Part shown: positions 7,831 through 16,787 of the stretch, piece by piece
How positions within the stretch are numbered: the first letter of the stretch is position 1
How the letters are laid out: every line of letters starts with the position of its first letter
DNA from: CALXCT01 sp964422185
Lineage (GTDB): Bacteria > Bacillota > Clostridia > Oscillospirales > Oscillospiraceae
Direction: 5' to 3'
NCBI GenBank assembly: GCA_964422185.1
Contig: CAYRAG010000004.1
Location: 1-57,873, forward strand
Length of the DNA: 57,873 nucleotides
Program-made: the position numbers and the translations under genes
Notes under the pieces: model-generated
Databases searched by the model: none
Told to the model about the DNA's origin: nothing
The model's input: only the letters and a program-made list of their open reading frames with translations

Positions 7831-8709
7831 TCACACTTTCTCGGGCACATACTTGCCCATCAGGCCGGTCGGCTTCACCACCAGGACGATAATCAGCACG
7901 GCGAACACGATGGCGTTGGCCAGATCCGTGGAGATGTAGGCTTTCGTCAGATTCTCGATGATCCCCAGCAGCAGGCCGCCGATGAACGCCCCGGGAATGG
8001 ATCCGATGCCGCCGAACACCGCCGCCGTGAACGCCTTGATGCCGGGCATGGCGCCGGTGGTGGGGATCAGGGTGGTGTAGGACGAGCACAGCAGCACGCC
8101 CGCGATAGCCGCCAGGGCGGAGCCGATGGCGAAAGTCATGGAGATGGTGGCGTTTACATTGATGCCCATGAGCTGCGCGGCGCCCTTGTCCTCCGAGCAG
8201 GCCCGCATGGCCTTGCCCATCCGGGTCCGGTTCACGAAGAGGGACAGCGCGATCATGATGACAATGCAGGTGATGATGGTGACGAGGGCCTCGCTGCTCA
8301 CGCCCAGTCTGGACAGCGCCTCCGGCAGCTGGAACGAGGCCACGGAGATGAAGATTTTCGGGGTGACGCCCCAGATGAGCTGGGCGGCGTTCTGCAGGAA
8401 GTAGCTCACGCCGATGGCGGTGATCAGAACCGCCAGGGAGCCCGCGTCCCGCAAAGGCCGGTATGCCAGCGCCTCAATGACCACACCCAGCACCGTACAC
8501 ACGAGCATGGCCAGGATCACGGAGACGATGGGCGGCAGGGACAGATAGCTGATGGCGCAGAACGCGATATATGCGCCTACCATGATGACATCGCCGTGGG
8601 CGAAGTTGAGCATCTTGGCGATGCCGTAGACCATGGTATATCCCAGGGCAATGATGGCGTACACACTGCCCAGGCTGATCCCGCTGATCAGATAGGAGAA
8701 GAATACCAT
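7831..8709 (-). CDS. livH: Branched-chain amino acid ABC transporter permease LivH
   Basis: This is a 292-residue membrane permease, first of the four cytosol/membrane genes after livK. Typical features are the N-terminal SLGSVYAIIALGYTMVYGI helix, LNFAHGDVIMVGAY, and the coupling loop TRMGKAMRACSEDKGAAQLMGI. An AGAGGTG ribosome site precedes ATG 8709. It is separated from livK by about 210 bases that hold a stable intercistronic hairpin but no promoter that I can see. Confidence 0.94.
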   Translation of the reverse strand: MVFFSYLISGISLGSVYAIIALGYTMVYGIAKMLNFAHGDVIMVGAYIAFCAISYLSLPPIVSVILAMLVCTVLGVVIEALAYRPLRDAGSLAVLITAIGVSYFLQNAAQLIWGVTPKIFISVASFQLPEALSRLGVSSEALVTIITCIVIMIALSLFVNRTRMGKAMRACSEDKGAAQLMGINVNATISMTFAIGSALAAIAGVLLCSSYTTLIPTTGAMPGIKAFTAAVFGGIGSIPGAFIGGLLLGIIENLTKAYISTDLANAIVFAVLIIVLVVKPTGLMGKYVPEKV

Positions 8710-8851
8710 GCAGGCACCTCTTTCCTTTTCTCTACACGCATGCGCTCTATGGCAGAAGCCCGGACAGTGGCTCCGGCCCCCGGATCTCCCGCGGAATATT
8801 TCCCGCAGACGGAGCGGCCGCTGCCCGCGTTTCCACCATAGAACAGGGAGG

Positions 8852-8882
8852 GGCTGTCAGGGAGACGCGCTCCCTGACAGCC
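8852..8882 (-). other. Intercistronic stem-loop between livK and livH
   Basis: GGCTGTCAGGGA (8852-8863) pairs perfectly with TCCCTGACAGCC (8871-8882) around a 7-base loop. No U-run follows on the minus strand, so it is better read as an mRNA-stabilising or weakly attenuating hairpin. It would let the binding protein be made in excess over the permease. The rest of 8710-8921 shows nothing else. Confidence 0.6.
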
Positions 8883-8921
8883 TGCTCCGGTTTTAAGTTC
8901 TCAGAAAATCCCGTTCCCCGC

Positions 8922-10154
8922 TCAGGGCGTGGTGTACACGCCGTCCTTGATCAGGAAGGCCATGGGGAGCTTGGTGACCTCGCCGGCGGTGCTCCAGGTC
9001 ATGCCCTGGCCGGTCAGGCCGCTGTAGGTGAAATCGCTGGAGGTGAAGGTGGCGATCAGCGCGTCGCAGATCTCCTCGGTGGACATGTCCGCGGTGCAGC
9101 CGGCGGCCTGCAGCGCGTTGTAGATGGCGTAGACACAGTCATAGCCGTCCGCGGCGAACTGGTTGGGCAGCTGGTTCATCCGGCTCTGGTACTCCTCGAC
9201 GAAGCTCACCGTCTTCTCATCGGTGGAGGAAGCGGAGAACGGGGACATGACCAGCACGCCCTCGGCCAGGGTGGCGTCAAAGCCCTCCTGATCCAGAATG
9301 CCGTCCATGCCGTCCACGCCGATAAAGGTGGGCGCGTAGCCGATGGACTTGGCCTGGGTCAGGATGACGGTGGCCGGCTGATAGTACATGGGCAGATAGA
9401 CCACATCGGCGCCGGCGGCCTGCGCGGCGGCCACCTGGACGGAGAAGTCGGTCTGGGTGTCCTCGGTGAAGGTGCCCTCATAGACGACCGCGTCGCCCAT
9501 CTGGCCCACAAAGGAGTCGCGGATGCCCACGGAGTAGGCGTCGTCGTTCTTGTAGATGACGGCCACCTTGCCGTCCGGGAAGTTCTCCTGGATATACTGT
9601 GCGCCGGCCAGACCCTGGTTGGGGTCGGTGAAGCACATCTGGAACATGTTGTCCTTGCCGGCGGTGACATCCGTGGAGGACGCGGAGGGAGTCAGGCAGA
9701 AGATGCGGTCGTTGTAGGCCTCCGCGGAGACGGAGATGCAGGGGGTGGTGGTCACGGCGCCCACCAGGATCTGCATGCCCCAGTCTTTCAGGGTGTTGTA
9801 GGCGTTGACCGCGGTGTCCGCCACATTCACATCGTCCTGGGCATTGAACTCGAACTGGATGGGGCCGCCGAGGGCGTTGATCTCATCCACGGCGATCTGG
9901 GCGCCGGTCATGGCGGCCATGCCGTACTGGGCGGCGCCGCCGGTCATGGGTCCGATGCCGCCGATCTTAAAGGTGCCGCCGGCCTCACCGGCGGGTTCGC
10001 TCTCGCTGGGGGCAGCGGGTTCGCTCTCGCTGGGCGCCGGCTCACTCTGGCTGGGCGCGGGGCTCTCGGAACTCGTTCCGGAGTCTCCGCCGCCGCAGGC
10101 GACCAGGGAGAAGCACATGGCCAGCGAAAGCAGCAGGGCAAGTACTTTCTTCAT
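8922..10154 (-). CDS. livK: Branched-chain amino acid substrate-binding lipoprotein LivK
   Basis: This is a 410-residue extracellular binding protein. A signal peptide (MKKVLALLLSLAMCFSLVAC) ends in the lipobox LVAC, followed by GGG. Then comes a low-complexity Ser/Pro/Glu linker of about 35 residues with repeated SESEPA units, a tether through the cell wall. The type I periplasmic-binding fold starts at FKIGGIGPMTGGAAQYG. The start is set at the second ATG (10154): GGAGG lies 9 bases upstream of it, against 3 bases for the ATG at 10160. It has a consensus promoter and is the first gene of livKHMGF. The exact amino-acid specificity cannot be read. Confidence 0.94.
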   Translation of the reverse strand: MKKVLALLLSLAMCFSLVACGGGDSGTSSESPAPSQSEPAPSESEPAAPSESEPAGEAGGTFKIGGIGPMTGGAAQYGMAAMTGAQIAVDEINALGGPIQFEFNAQDDVNVADTAVNAYNTLKDWGMQILVGAVTTTPCISVSAEAYNDRIFCLTPSASSTDVTAGKDNMFQMCFTDPNQGLAGAQYIQENFPDGKVAVIYKNDDAYSVGIRDSFVGQMGDAVVYEGTFTEDTQTDFSVQVAAAQAAGADVVYLPMYYQPATVILTQAKSIGYAPTFIGVDGMDGILDQEGFDATLAEGVLVMSPFSASSTDEKTVSFVEEYQSRMNQLPNQFAADGYDCVYAIYNALQAAGCTADMSTEEICDALIATFTSSDFTYSGLTGQGMTWSTAGEVTKLPMAFLIKDGVYTTP

Positions 10155-10244
10155 TATCATTTACCTCCATCATCCGGAGCCGCGCCGCACGGCCGGCTCC
10201 GTCTTCATTCTGTCCGCGGCGTGCGCACACCCGCGGGCTTTCCC

Positions 10245-10273
10245 ATTATATTTCCGTGAAAAATCCCTGTCAA
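10245..10273 (-). promoter_or_regulatory. Promoter of the liv operon
   Basis: On the minus strand a perfect TTGACA (10268-10273), a 17-base spacer and a perfect TATAAT (10245-10250) form the strongest promoter seen in the window. The roughly 80-base leader holds a GC-rich hairpin (around 10173-10200) just before the GGAGG site. Confidence 0.9.
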
Positions 10274-10285
10274 CCGTCAAAATAG

Positions 10286-10320
10286 CGGAAAAGGCCGTCC
10301 CATGCGGACGGCCGTTTGAT
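10286..10320 (-). terminator. Terminator of the aromatic operon
   Basis: GGCCGTCC (10293-10300) and GGACGGCC (10306-10313) form an 8-bp stem with a five-base loop. On the minus strand the stem is followed by TTTTCCGC, 25 bases after the SDR stop. A T-rich stretch is present on the other side too. Confidence 0.7.
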
Positions 10321-10339
10321 TTTTTTGCCGAAAGGGGCC

Positions 10340-11071
10340 TCAGATCACCAGGCCGCCGTTGGGCTGCAGCACCTGTCCGGTGAGGAAATCCGCGCCGTCT
10401 GACGCGAGAAACAGCACCGCCCGGGCCGCCTCCTCCGGCGTGCCGATCCGGCCCAGAGGCGTCTGCTCCGCCAGCGCGTCCAGATCCTCCGGTGTCAGGG
10501 CGCGGTTCATGTCCGTGTCGATCACGCCGGGCGCCACGCAGTTCACCGTGATCCCGGACGGCCCCAGCTCTTTCGCCAGCGCCTTCGTCAGGCCGATCAC
10601 CGCCGCTTTCGCGGCGGAGTAGGCCGCCTCGCAGGAGCCGCCCGTGACGCCCCACATGGAGGACAGCGTGATGATCCTGCCGGACTTCCGCCGGATCATA
10701 TCCGGCAGCGCGGCGCGCACACAGTAGAAGACCCCGTCCACATTGACGGCGAACACCCGGCGCCAGTCCTCATCCGGCATCTCGCTGAGCAGTCCCGTCC
10801 AGCTCACCCCCGCGTTGCACACCAGCACATCCAGACAGCCGAGCTCCTCCTGCGCACGCCGGACGAGATCCTCCGCCTGGGCCGGGTCGCTCACATCCGC
10901 GCCCAGAGCCAGGGCGGGGGCGCCGTCCCGGCGCAGCTGCGCCGCCAGTGCCTCCGCCGTGTCCCGGCTGCGGCAGTAGTTCACCGCCACGGCGTATCCC
11001 TCCCGGGCGAACGCCCGGGCCGCCGCGGCCCCGATTCCCCGGGAGCCGCCGGTAATCAGCACGCTCTTCAA
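10340..11071 (-). CDS. Short-chain dehydrogenase/reductase, FabG-like
   Basis: This is a 243-residue classical SDR. The cofactor loop is TGGSRGIG, followed by the NAG motif (CNAGVS) and the catalytic Ser and Tyr-x-x-x-Lys (SSMWGVTGG, then YSAAK). It ends in the FabG-like GQVLQPNGGLVI. The start is a TTG at 11071, overlapping the aroE stop by 4 bases (TTGA), giving LKSVLITGGSRGIG at the N terminus. It is the last gene of the aro operon. It could be a 3-oxoacyl-ACP reductase or a reductase linked to quinate/shikimate-type substrates; context favours co-regulation but does not prove a role. Confidence 0.88.
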   Translation of the reverse strand: MKSVLITGGSRGIGAAAARAFAREGYAVAVNYCRSRDTAEALAAQLRRDGAPALALGADVSDPAQAEDLVRRAQEELGCLDVLVCNAGVSWTGLLSEMPDEDWRRVFAVNVDGVFYCVRAALPDMIRRKSGRIITLSSMWGVTGGSCEAAYSAAKAAVIGLTKALAKELGPSGITVNCVAPGVIDTDMNRALTPEDLDALAEQTPLGRIGTPEEAARAVLFLASDGADFLTGQVLQPNGGLVI

Positions 11072-11904
11072 GATTCCAGCGCCTCCCTCACCAGGGCGGC
11101 CATGGCCGGCCCGTCGATGGAGGAGTCCGTAAAGAACTCCAGGGCGAAGATCGCCTGCCAGATCAGCATGCCCAGACCGTTGGACACGGGATGATCCCGG
11201 AGCGCGGCCTGCCGGAGAAGCTCCGTCTGCGCCGGACTGTAGATGAGGTCGAACACCCCGGCCTCCCGGGGCAGCGCATCCAGAAACGCGAAACTCTCGA
11301 ACTGTCCGGCGGTGCCGCTCATGCCCAGGCTGGTGCAGTTGACCACCAGGGAGCACCGCGCCGCGGTCTCCTCCAGGGACTCCGGCGTAAACGCCGCCGG
11401 CACCATCCGGCCTGAACCGTCCCGGGCGCACAGATCCTCCGCCCGCCGCAGGTTCCGGTTGGCCACATACACCCGCGCCGCGCCGCCCTGAAGCAGTTTG
11501 GGCAGCGCCGCCCGGGCGGCGCCGCCGGCGCCCAGCGCCAGCACCGTCCGGCCCGCGGGATCCATGTCCGCCTCCCGCAGGGCCCGCAGAAAGCCCTCGC
11601 CGTCCGTGTTGGTTCCCTCCGCCCTGCCGTCCCGGAGGCGCACGGTGTTCACGGCGCCGTATCTCCGGGCGTCGTCCGACAGGCAGTCCATCAGGGGCAC
11701 CAGGTTCTCCTTGTGGGGCATGGTGGCGTTGAACCCGGCGTAGCCCTCCGCTTTCGCCCGGGCCAGCCACTGCGCCGTCTGATCCCCCGGCACCCGCTGC
11801 GCCGTGTACTCGTAGTCCAGACCCAGCGCACGGATCATGGTGTTCTGGATCAGCGGGGAACGGCTGTGGGCGATGGGATCCCCGATGACGCACAGTTTCT
11901 TCAT
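11068..11904 (-). CDS. aroE: Shikimate dehydrogenase
   Basis: This 278-residue enzyme reduces 3-dehydroshikimate to shikimate with NADPH. The shikimate-binding N-terminal motif is GDPIAHSRSPLIQNT. The catalytic Lys and neighbours lie in NATMPHKENLVPLMD, NTDGEGF carries the catalytic Asp, and GAGGAARAAL is the nucleotide-binding loop. The ATG at 11904 overlaps the aroQ stop by 4 bases. Confidence 0.96.
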   Translation of the reverse strand: MKKLCVIGDPIAHSRSPLIQNTMIRALGLDYEYTAQRVPGDQTAQWLARAKAEGYAGFNATMPHKENLVPLMDCLSDDARRYGAVNTVRLRDGRAEGTNTDGEGFLRALREADMDPAGRTVLALGAGGAARAALPKLLQGGAARVYVANRNLRRAEDLCARDGSGRMVPAAFTPESLEETAARCSLVVNCTSLGMSGTAGQFESFAFLDALPREAGVFDLIYSPAQTELLRQAALRDHPVSNGLGMLIWQAIFALEFFTDSSIDGPAMAALVREALES

Positions 11905-12332
11905 GCGCCGCCCTCCAGGAAGTAGTCCATGGCGCGCAGATAGCCGTCAAAGCCCAGGCCGTAGATCTGCCCCACGCAGGCGGGGACGGTGACGGAGACG
12001 GCCCGGAACGGCTCCCGCCGGTCGATGTGGCTGATGTGCACCTCGTAGGCGGGCACGGACACCGCCTTCAGGGCGTCCAGAATGGCGTAGCTGTAGTGGG
12101 TGTATGCCCCGGGGTTGATGATAATGGCGTCGTAGACGCCGTCCGCGGCGTGGATGGCGTCGATGATGGCCCCCTCGTGGTTGGACTGCCAGCAGTCCGC
12201 GCTGGCGCCGTGGGCGGCGGCGTAGTCCGTGATGAGCCGGCACAGCGCCTCGTAGCTCTGATCGCCGTAGATGCCCGGCTCCCGTTTGCCCAGCAGGTTC
12301 AGGTTCGGCCCGTTGATCACGAGAAATTTCAC
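11901..12332 (-). CDS. aroQ: 3-dehydroquinate dehydratase, type II
   Basis: This 143-residue enzyme converts 3-dehydroquinate to 3-dehydroshikimate. Landmarks are FLVINGPNLNLLGKREPGIYG at the N terminus with the catalytic Tyr in the YG lid, SNHEGAIID, and the substrate loop INPGAYTHYS. The start is set at GTG 12332, which overlaps the aroK stop by 4 bases (GTGA) and matches the usual MKFLVINGPN beginning. An upstream in-frame GTG at 12344 would add four residues. A type I aroD is not present in the window. Confidence 0.95.
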   Translation of the reverse strand: MKFLVINGPNLNLLGKREPGIYGDQSYEALCRLITDYAAAHGASADCWQSNHEGAIIDAIHAADGVYDAIIINPGAYTHYSYAILDALKAVSVPAYEVHISHIDRREPFRAVSVTVPACVGQIYGLGFDGYLRAMDYFLEGGA

Positions 12333-12847
12333 GATTTCACGCACTCCTTCCGGTAAATGGCGGCAATCTGCTCCGCCGCCTCCTCCACCGTATCCGTGTG
12401 GGAGATGGTGTACTCCGCGTATTTGCGGTAATAGCCGATCCGCTCCTCGTAGAGCTGGTACACCCGATCCCGGCCCCCCGCCATCAGGGGGCGGCCCCTG
12501 TGATCCTCCCCGGCGATGGCGTCCGGATCCCGATCCCGGAAGAACACATATCCGGTGGCGGCCAGGGCGGCCATGTTCTCCTCCCGCAGCACCATGCCGC
12601 CGCCGGTGGCGATGATCACGCCGTCCCGGCCGGCAGCCTCCCGGGCGGCGGCCGTCTCCATGTCCCGGAACGCGGCCTCGCCGTCCTCCGCGAAGATCTC
12701 CCGCACGCTGCGCCCGGTGGCCTGCTCCACCATCTTATCCGTATCCAGCAGCGGCATGCCCAGCTTCCGGGACAGCGCCATCCCCACCCGGGTCTTGCCG
12801 CACCCGGGCATGCCGATGAGCACGATATTCCGCTTCACGGCCGTCAC
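12329..12847 (-). CDS. aroK: Shikimate kinase
   Basis: This 172-residue P-loop kinase makes shikimate 3-phosphate. Walker A is GMPGCGKT, LDTDKMVE contacts shikimate, ATGGGMVLR is the substrate glycine loop, and GRPLM is the lid region. It overlaps pheA and aroQ by 4 bases each, consistent with coupled translation of one polycistronic message. Confidence 0.95.
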   Translation of the reverse strand: MTAVKRNIVLIGMPGCGKTRVGMALSRKLGMPLLDTDKMVEQATGRSVREIFAEDGEAAFRDMETAAAREAAGRDGVIIATGGGMVLREENMAALAATGYVFFRDRDPDAIAGEDHRGRPLMAGGRDRVYQLYEERIGYYRKYAEYTISHTDTVEEAAEQIAAIYRKECVKS

Positions 12848-14001
12848 TCCAGATTGGACACAAAGTTGCCCAGCACCCGGAAGTCCGCGGCGATCTGGGT
12901 CAGCTCGTGCAGAATGCCGTCCATGCCCGGATGCTCCAGGCTCCCGGTAAACTCCAGGAAGAACATGTACTCCCAGCTGCGGCCGGGCATCGGGCGGGAC
13001 TCCAGTTTCACCACATTCAGGCCCTGCACCGCGAAGACGGTCAGAATCTCGTGGAGGGAGCCGGCCTCGTGGGGCAGCACGAACACGGTGCTGATCTTGT
13101 CCGCCCCGGGCCGCAGCTCCATGAGCGGCGAGACCACCACAAACCGGGTGGTGTTATTCGTATTGTGGTTGATGGAGGTCGCCAGGATCTCCAGATCGTA
13201 GAGCTGCGCCGCCCGCGCCGAGCAGATGGCCGCCTTCGTGATGTCCCCGCTGGCCGCCACCATCTGCGCGGAGCCGGCGGTATCCGCCTGCGGCACCTGG
13301 TGCCACTGAGGATAGCGGTTGAGAAACTGCTCGCACTGGAACAGCCCCTGCTCGTGGGAGTACACATGGGTAATGGTGTCCAGGGTGGCGCCCCTGGGGG
13401 CCATGAGGCAGTGATCCACTTTCACTGTGGTCTCCCCCACAATAAAGAACTCGTACTGGCTGAGCAGATCGTAGATCTGCCGGATGGCGCCGGTGGAGCT
13501 GTTCTCGATGGGTACGACGCCGTAGTCCGCCCTGCCCTCTTTCAGCGCGGCGAACACATCCTCAAACTGCTCCAGCCCCTCGGCGTTGACCTCTTCACCG
13601 AAGAAACCGGCGGCCGCCTCCTCGCTGTACGCGCCGGGCACGCCCTGGTAGACCACCCGGGGCCGCGCCACCGGCTGCCGGGCGGACGCACGGGCGAGCT
13701 CGTAGCGGCGAAAGCCCGGCTGATCCCCGCCCTCGGACACCAGGGTGCGCTGCTGCCGGCGGGAGATGCCCAGAATCGCCTCGTACAGGGCGGTCACATC
13801 GGCGCTGAGCGCCGGGTCTTTCAGCAGGGCGCGTTTTTTCGCCAGCACCTCCCGCTCCCGGTTCACATCCAGCACGGGGATGGCGTTTGCCCTCTTGTAC
13901 TCGCCCACCGCCCGGGTGACCGCCATGCGCTGCTCAAACAGCGCCACCATCTGCGCGTCGATGTCGTCAATCTGCGCTCTCAGCGCGTCCAGCTCACTCA
14001 T
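12844..14001 (-). CDS. pheA: Bifunctional chorismate mutase / prephenate dehydratase
   Basis: This 385-residue P-protein turns chorismate into phenylpyruvate. The chorismate mutase AroQ domain covers roughly residues 1-90 (LDALRAQIDDIDAQMVALFEQRM). The dehydratase domain starts near VVYQGVPGAYSEEAA and carries the catalytic TRF in NNTTRFVVVS. An ACT domain, GSLHEILTVFAVQGLNVVKL followed by ESRP, gives phenylalanine feedback control. It overlaps the carbonic-anhydrase-like gene by 4 bases. No tyrA was found, so the tyrosine branch must lie elsewhere. Confidence 0.96.
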   Translation of the reverse strand: MSELDALRAQIDDIDAQMVALFEQRMAVTRAVGEYKRANAIPVLDVNREREVLAKKRALLKDPALSADVTALYEAILGISRRQQRTLVSEGGDQPGFRRYELARASARQPVARPRVVYQGVPGAYSEEAAAGFFGEEVNAEGLEQFEDVFAALKEGRADYGVVPIENSSTGAIRQIYDLLSQYEFFIVGETTVKVDHCLMAPRGATLDTITHVYSHEQGLFQCEQFLNRYPQWHQVPQADTAGSAQMVAASGDITKAAICSARAAQLYDLEILATSINHNTNNTTRFVVVSPLMELRPGADKISTVFVLPHEAGSLHEILTVFAVQGLNVVKLESRPMPGRSWEYMFFLEFTGSLEHPGMDGILHELTQIAADFRVLGNFVSNLE

Positions 14002-14525
14002 ATTCCGTCCTCCCGATAGCTCTCTTTCATCCGCACATAGGTCTCCGCGGACTCCAGCAGGTGTTCCCGCTCCGCGTCCGTCAGGGGCCGGATCGCCCGG
14101 GCCGGGCTGCCCAGCACCAGGAATCCGTCCGGTATCACGGTCTTTCCCGTCACCACGGCGCCGGCGCCCACGATGCAGTCGTTTCCGACCACCGCGCCGT
14201 CCAGCACCACGGCGCCCATGCCGATGATCACCCGGCTGCCCACCGTGCAGCCGTGGACAATGGCCCCGTGGCCGATGGTCACATTCTCCCCGATGGAGAC
14301 ACCGTACCCCTTTCCGGTGTGGAGCACGGCGTTGTCCTGAATATTCGTTCTCGCCCCGATGACAATGCCCGCCGGGCCGCCCCGTGCCACGGCGTTAAAC
14401 CAGACGGAGCAGTCCGGGCCGGTGAACTTCACCCTGCCCAGCACCTTCGCCCCGTCCATCACCAGGACATGTTCATCGCTCTCATGGCGCCGGCGCAGTG
14501 CGCCGGGGTCATCAGGCCAGTCCAT
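13998..14525 (-). CDS. Gamma-carbonic-anhydrase-like left-handed beta-helix protein
   Basis: This is a 175-residue hexapeptide-repeat protein of the YrdA/PaaY/gamma-CA-like group. Repeats of the I-G-x-x-x-x form run through the middle (VSIGENVTIGHGAIVHG, VIIGMGAVVLDGAVVGNDCIVGAGAVV). Three His in VLHTGKG, IGHG and IVHG are placed like the metal ligands of this family, and a C-terminal helix follows GSPARAIRP. It sits inside the aro operon between aroC and pheA, overlapping pheA by 4 bases. A role in metal-dependent hydration, or as a scaffold, is known for relatives; no link to aromatic synthesis can be claimed. Confidence 0.88.
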   Translation of the reverse strand: MDWPDDPGALRRRHESDEHVLVMDGAKVLGRVKFTGPDCSVWFNAVARGGPAGIVIGARTNIQDNAVLHTGKGYGVSIGENVTIGHGAIVHGCTVGSRVIIGMGAVVLDGAVVGNDCIVGAGAVVTGKTVIPDGFLVLGSPARAIRPLTDAEREHLLESAETYVRMKESYREDGI

Positions 14526-14546
14526 CCGCCCACCTCATTTTCCGGG

Positions 14547-15590
14547 TCATATCCCCATAAGCTCACAGGCGGCCAGCGCCGCCGCCGCCTCAATCACCGG
14601 CACCGCCCGGGGCACGATGCACGGGTCGTGGCGGCCCTTGATCTGGATCTCCGTCTCCTCCCCCGTGCGCAGGTTCACCGTGCGCTGGGGCTGGGAGATG
14701 GAGGGTGTGGGCCGCAGGGTCACCTCAAACTCCACCGGCATACCGTTGGTAATTCCGCCGTTGATGCCGCCGGCGTGGTTGGAGAGCGTGACCACTTTCC
14801 CGTCCTCCATGCCGAAGGGGTCGTTGGCCTCGCTGCCCCGCAGCAGCGAGAAGACGCTGCCCGCGCCGAAGCCCAGCTCCTTCACGGCGGGCACCGCGAA
14901 CAGGTACTGCGCGAAGATCCCCTCGGCGTTGCGCCCGAAGTCCGGGGCGCCCAGGCCGGCGGGCAGTCCGGTGACCACGCACTCGATGGCGCCGCCCACG
15001 GAGTCCCCGCTCTCTCTCGCGTCCTGAATCGCCTGCTGCATCAGCTTTCCCTTTTCGTCGTCCAGCACCGGGAAGTCCTTGTCCGCCACGGCCTCCAGCT
15101 CCCCCGGCTCCCACAGGTACTCGTCCTCGATGCCGTAGATGGAGCTGATATGGGCGGCCACCGTCACGCCCCGGGGCAGCAGCAGCTGCCGGGCCACGGC
15201 GCCCGCCGCCACCAGAGGCGCGGTGAGCCGGCCGGAGAAGTGGCCGCCGCCCCGGTAGTCCAGATTCCCGCCGCTCTGCACAAAGCCGGCGTAGTCCCCG
15301 TGGCTGGGCCGCGGGGTGTCTTTGATCGCCTCGTAGTCCCCGGAGCGGGTGTCCGTGTTGCGGATCATCATACACAGCGGCGTACCGGTGGTTCTGCCCT
15401 GGAAGAGCCCCGAGAGCACCTCCACCTCGTCCGCCTCGCTGCGGGCGGTGGACAGGGCGCTTCGCCCCGGTGCGCGGCGCCGGAGATCCCGGCGCATGAG
15501 ATCCAGATCCAGCTTCAGGCCCGCGGGCACGCCCTCCAGCACCACGCCGATGGCCGGCCCGTGGGACTCGCCGAAAATCGTATACTTCAC
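14547..15590 (-). CDS. aroC: Chorismate synthase
   Basis: This 347-residue FMN-dependent enzyme makes chorismate from EPSP. The N terminus holds the signature FGESHGPAIGVVLEGVPAG, the middle carries RGGGHFSGRLTAPLV, and the C terminus has GRHDPCIVPRAVPV. The start is GTG 15590, overlapping the aroA stop by 4 bases (GTGA) and matching the usual MKYTIFGESHG beginning. It is slightly shorter than many homologues but no domain is missing. Confidence 0.96.
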   Translation of the reverse strand: MKYTIFGESHGPAIGVVLEGVPAGLKLDLDLMRRDLRRRAPGRSALSTARSEADEVEVLSGLFQGRTTGTPLCMMIRNTDTRSGDYEAIKDTPRPSHGDYAGFVQSGGNLDYRGGGHFSGRLTAPLVAAGAVARQLLLPRGVTVAAHISSIYGIEDEYLWEPGELEAVADKDFPVLDDEKGKLMQQAIQDARESGDSVGGAIECVVTGLPAGLGAPDFGRNAEGIFAQYLFAVPAVKELGFGAGSVFSLLRGSEANDPFGMEDGKVVTLSNHAGGINGGITNGMPVEFEVTLRPTPSISQPQRTVNLRTGEETEIQIKGRHDPCIVPRAVPVIEAAAALAACELMGI

Positions 15591-16786
15591 GGGGCATCCT
15601 CCCTCTCCAGTCGTCCGCCCAGACGCGCATAGTCCTCCCAGAAGAGCGGGTAGGACTTGGCCACGCACTGCGCGCCGGTGACGGTCACCGGCCGCTGGCA
15701 GCGGGTGGCCGCCACGGCGGCCATCATGGCGATGCGGTGGTCGTTGTGGCTGTCCACCGCCACCCCGCCGGGCAGAATCTCTCTGCCGGTGACGGTCAGG
15801 CGATCCGCCTCCTCAAGAACCTGTGCGCCCAGGGCGCGGAGCACCTCGGCCACCGTCGCCAGCCGGTCGCTCTCTTTCAGCCGCAGCCGGGCGGCATTCG
15901 TCACGGCCACCGTGCCCTCCGTCACAGCGGCCAGGGCCGCCAGCGGCGGCACCAGATCCGGGTTCTGGGAGACATCCAGGCTCACGGTGTCCCCGGCGCC
16001 CCGGCGCTCGAGCCGCCGGCACCAGTCCGTAAACACCCGGTCCCCCTGGAGGGAGTGATCGTCCATTCCGGAGACCGTCACGGGATTGCCCGCGTACCGG
16101 GCGGCGTACCAGAACGCCGCCTGGGACCAGTCCGCCTCAATGGCCAGATCCCGGGCGCGGAAGCGCTGGCCGCCGGGCACGGAAAATGTCCGGTACCCGC
16201 GGTTCTCCGCATGCACCCCGAACTTCTCCAGCATATCCAGCGTCATGGCCACATAGTCCCGGCTTTCCAGCGGCGTGGTCAGCACAATCTCGCTGTCCCC
16301 GGGCAGCAGGGGCAGGGCGTACAGCAGCCCCGTGACAAACTGGGAGGACACATCCCCCCGCAGCCGGTACTCCCCCGGCTCCAGACGGCCGCGCACCGTG
16401 AGCACCGCCCCGGTGCGCTCGTAGAAAATGCCTTTCTCCCGGAAAATCTCAAAATAGGGATCCTGGGGCCGGTCCATCAGGCGGCCGCGGCCGGTGAAAT
16501 GCCCGCCGCCCCGCAGGGCCAGGGCCACGGGAATAAGAAAGCGCAGCGTGGAGCCGCTCTCCCCGCAGTCCAGTACCGGCAGGCCGTCCGTCCCGCCGCC
16601 CCGGTCTTCCCGTATCGCGGCCACACACGCCCGGGTGGCCTGGATGTCCTGGGAATCCGGCAGATGCTCCAGTGTCCCGCCCCCGCCGGCAAGCGCCTGG
16701 GCCAGCACCGCCCGGTGGGCCTGGGACTTGGACGCCGGCGGCGTCACCGTCCCCGCCAGGCGGCCGGGCTGAATCGTCACATTCAT
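15587..16786 (-). CDS. aroA: 3-phosphoshikimate 1-carboxyvinyltransferase (EPSP synthase)
   Basis: This 399-residue enzyme joins shikimate 3-phosphate and PEP. Substrate-binding motifs are PPASKSQAHRAVLAQAL near the N terminus, GESGSTLRFLIP, and RLRLKESDRLATVAEVLRA and DSHNDHRIAMM in the C-terminal half. It starts one base after the aroB stop. It is somewhat shorter than the 430-residue norm. The glyphosate-relevant loop here reads DCGESGSTLRFL, which is class II-like in spacing, but I did not align it. Confidence 0.95.
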   Translation of the reverse strand: MNVTIQPGRLAGTVTPPASKSQAHRAVLAQALAGGGGTLEHLPDSQDIQATRACVAAIREDRGGGTDGLPVLDCGESGSTLRFLIPVALALRGGGHFTGRGRLMDRPQDPYFEIFREKGIFYERTGAVLTVRGRLEPGEYRLRGDVSSQFVTGLLYALPLLPGDSEIVLTTPLESRDYVAMTLDMLEKFGVHAENRGYRTFSVPGGQRFRARDLAIEADWSQAAFWYAARYAGNPVTVSGMDDHSLQGDRVFTDWCRRLERRGAGDTVSLDVSQNPDLVPPLAALAAVTEGTVAVTNAARLRLKESDRLATVAEVLRALGAQVLEEADRLTVTGREILPGGVAVDSHNDHRIAMMAAVAATRCQRPVTVTGAQCVAKSYPLFWEDYARLGGRLEREDAP

Positions 16787-16787
16787 T

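Noticed and set aside
10340..11950. A single 536-residue protein in the SDR frame
   Set aside because: The first 290 residues are out-of-frame aroE. The SDR starts at TTG 11071.
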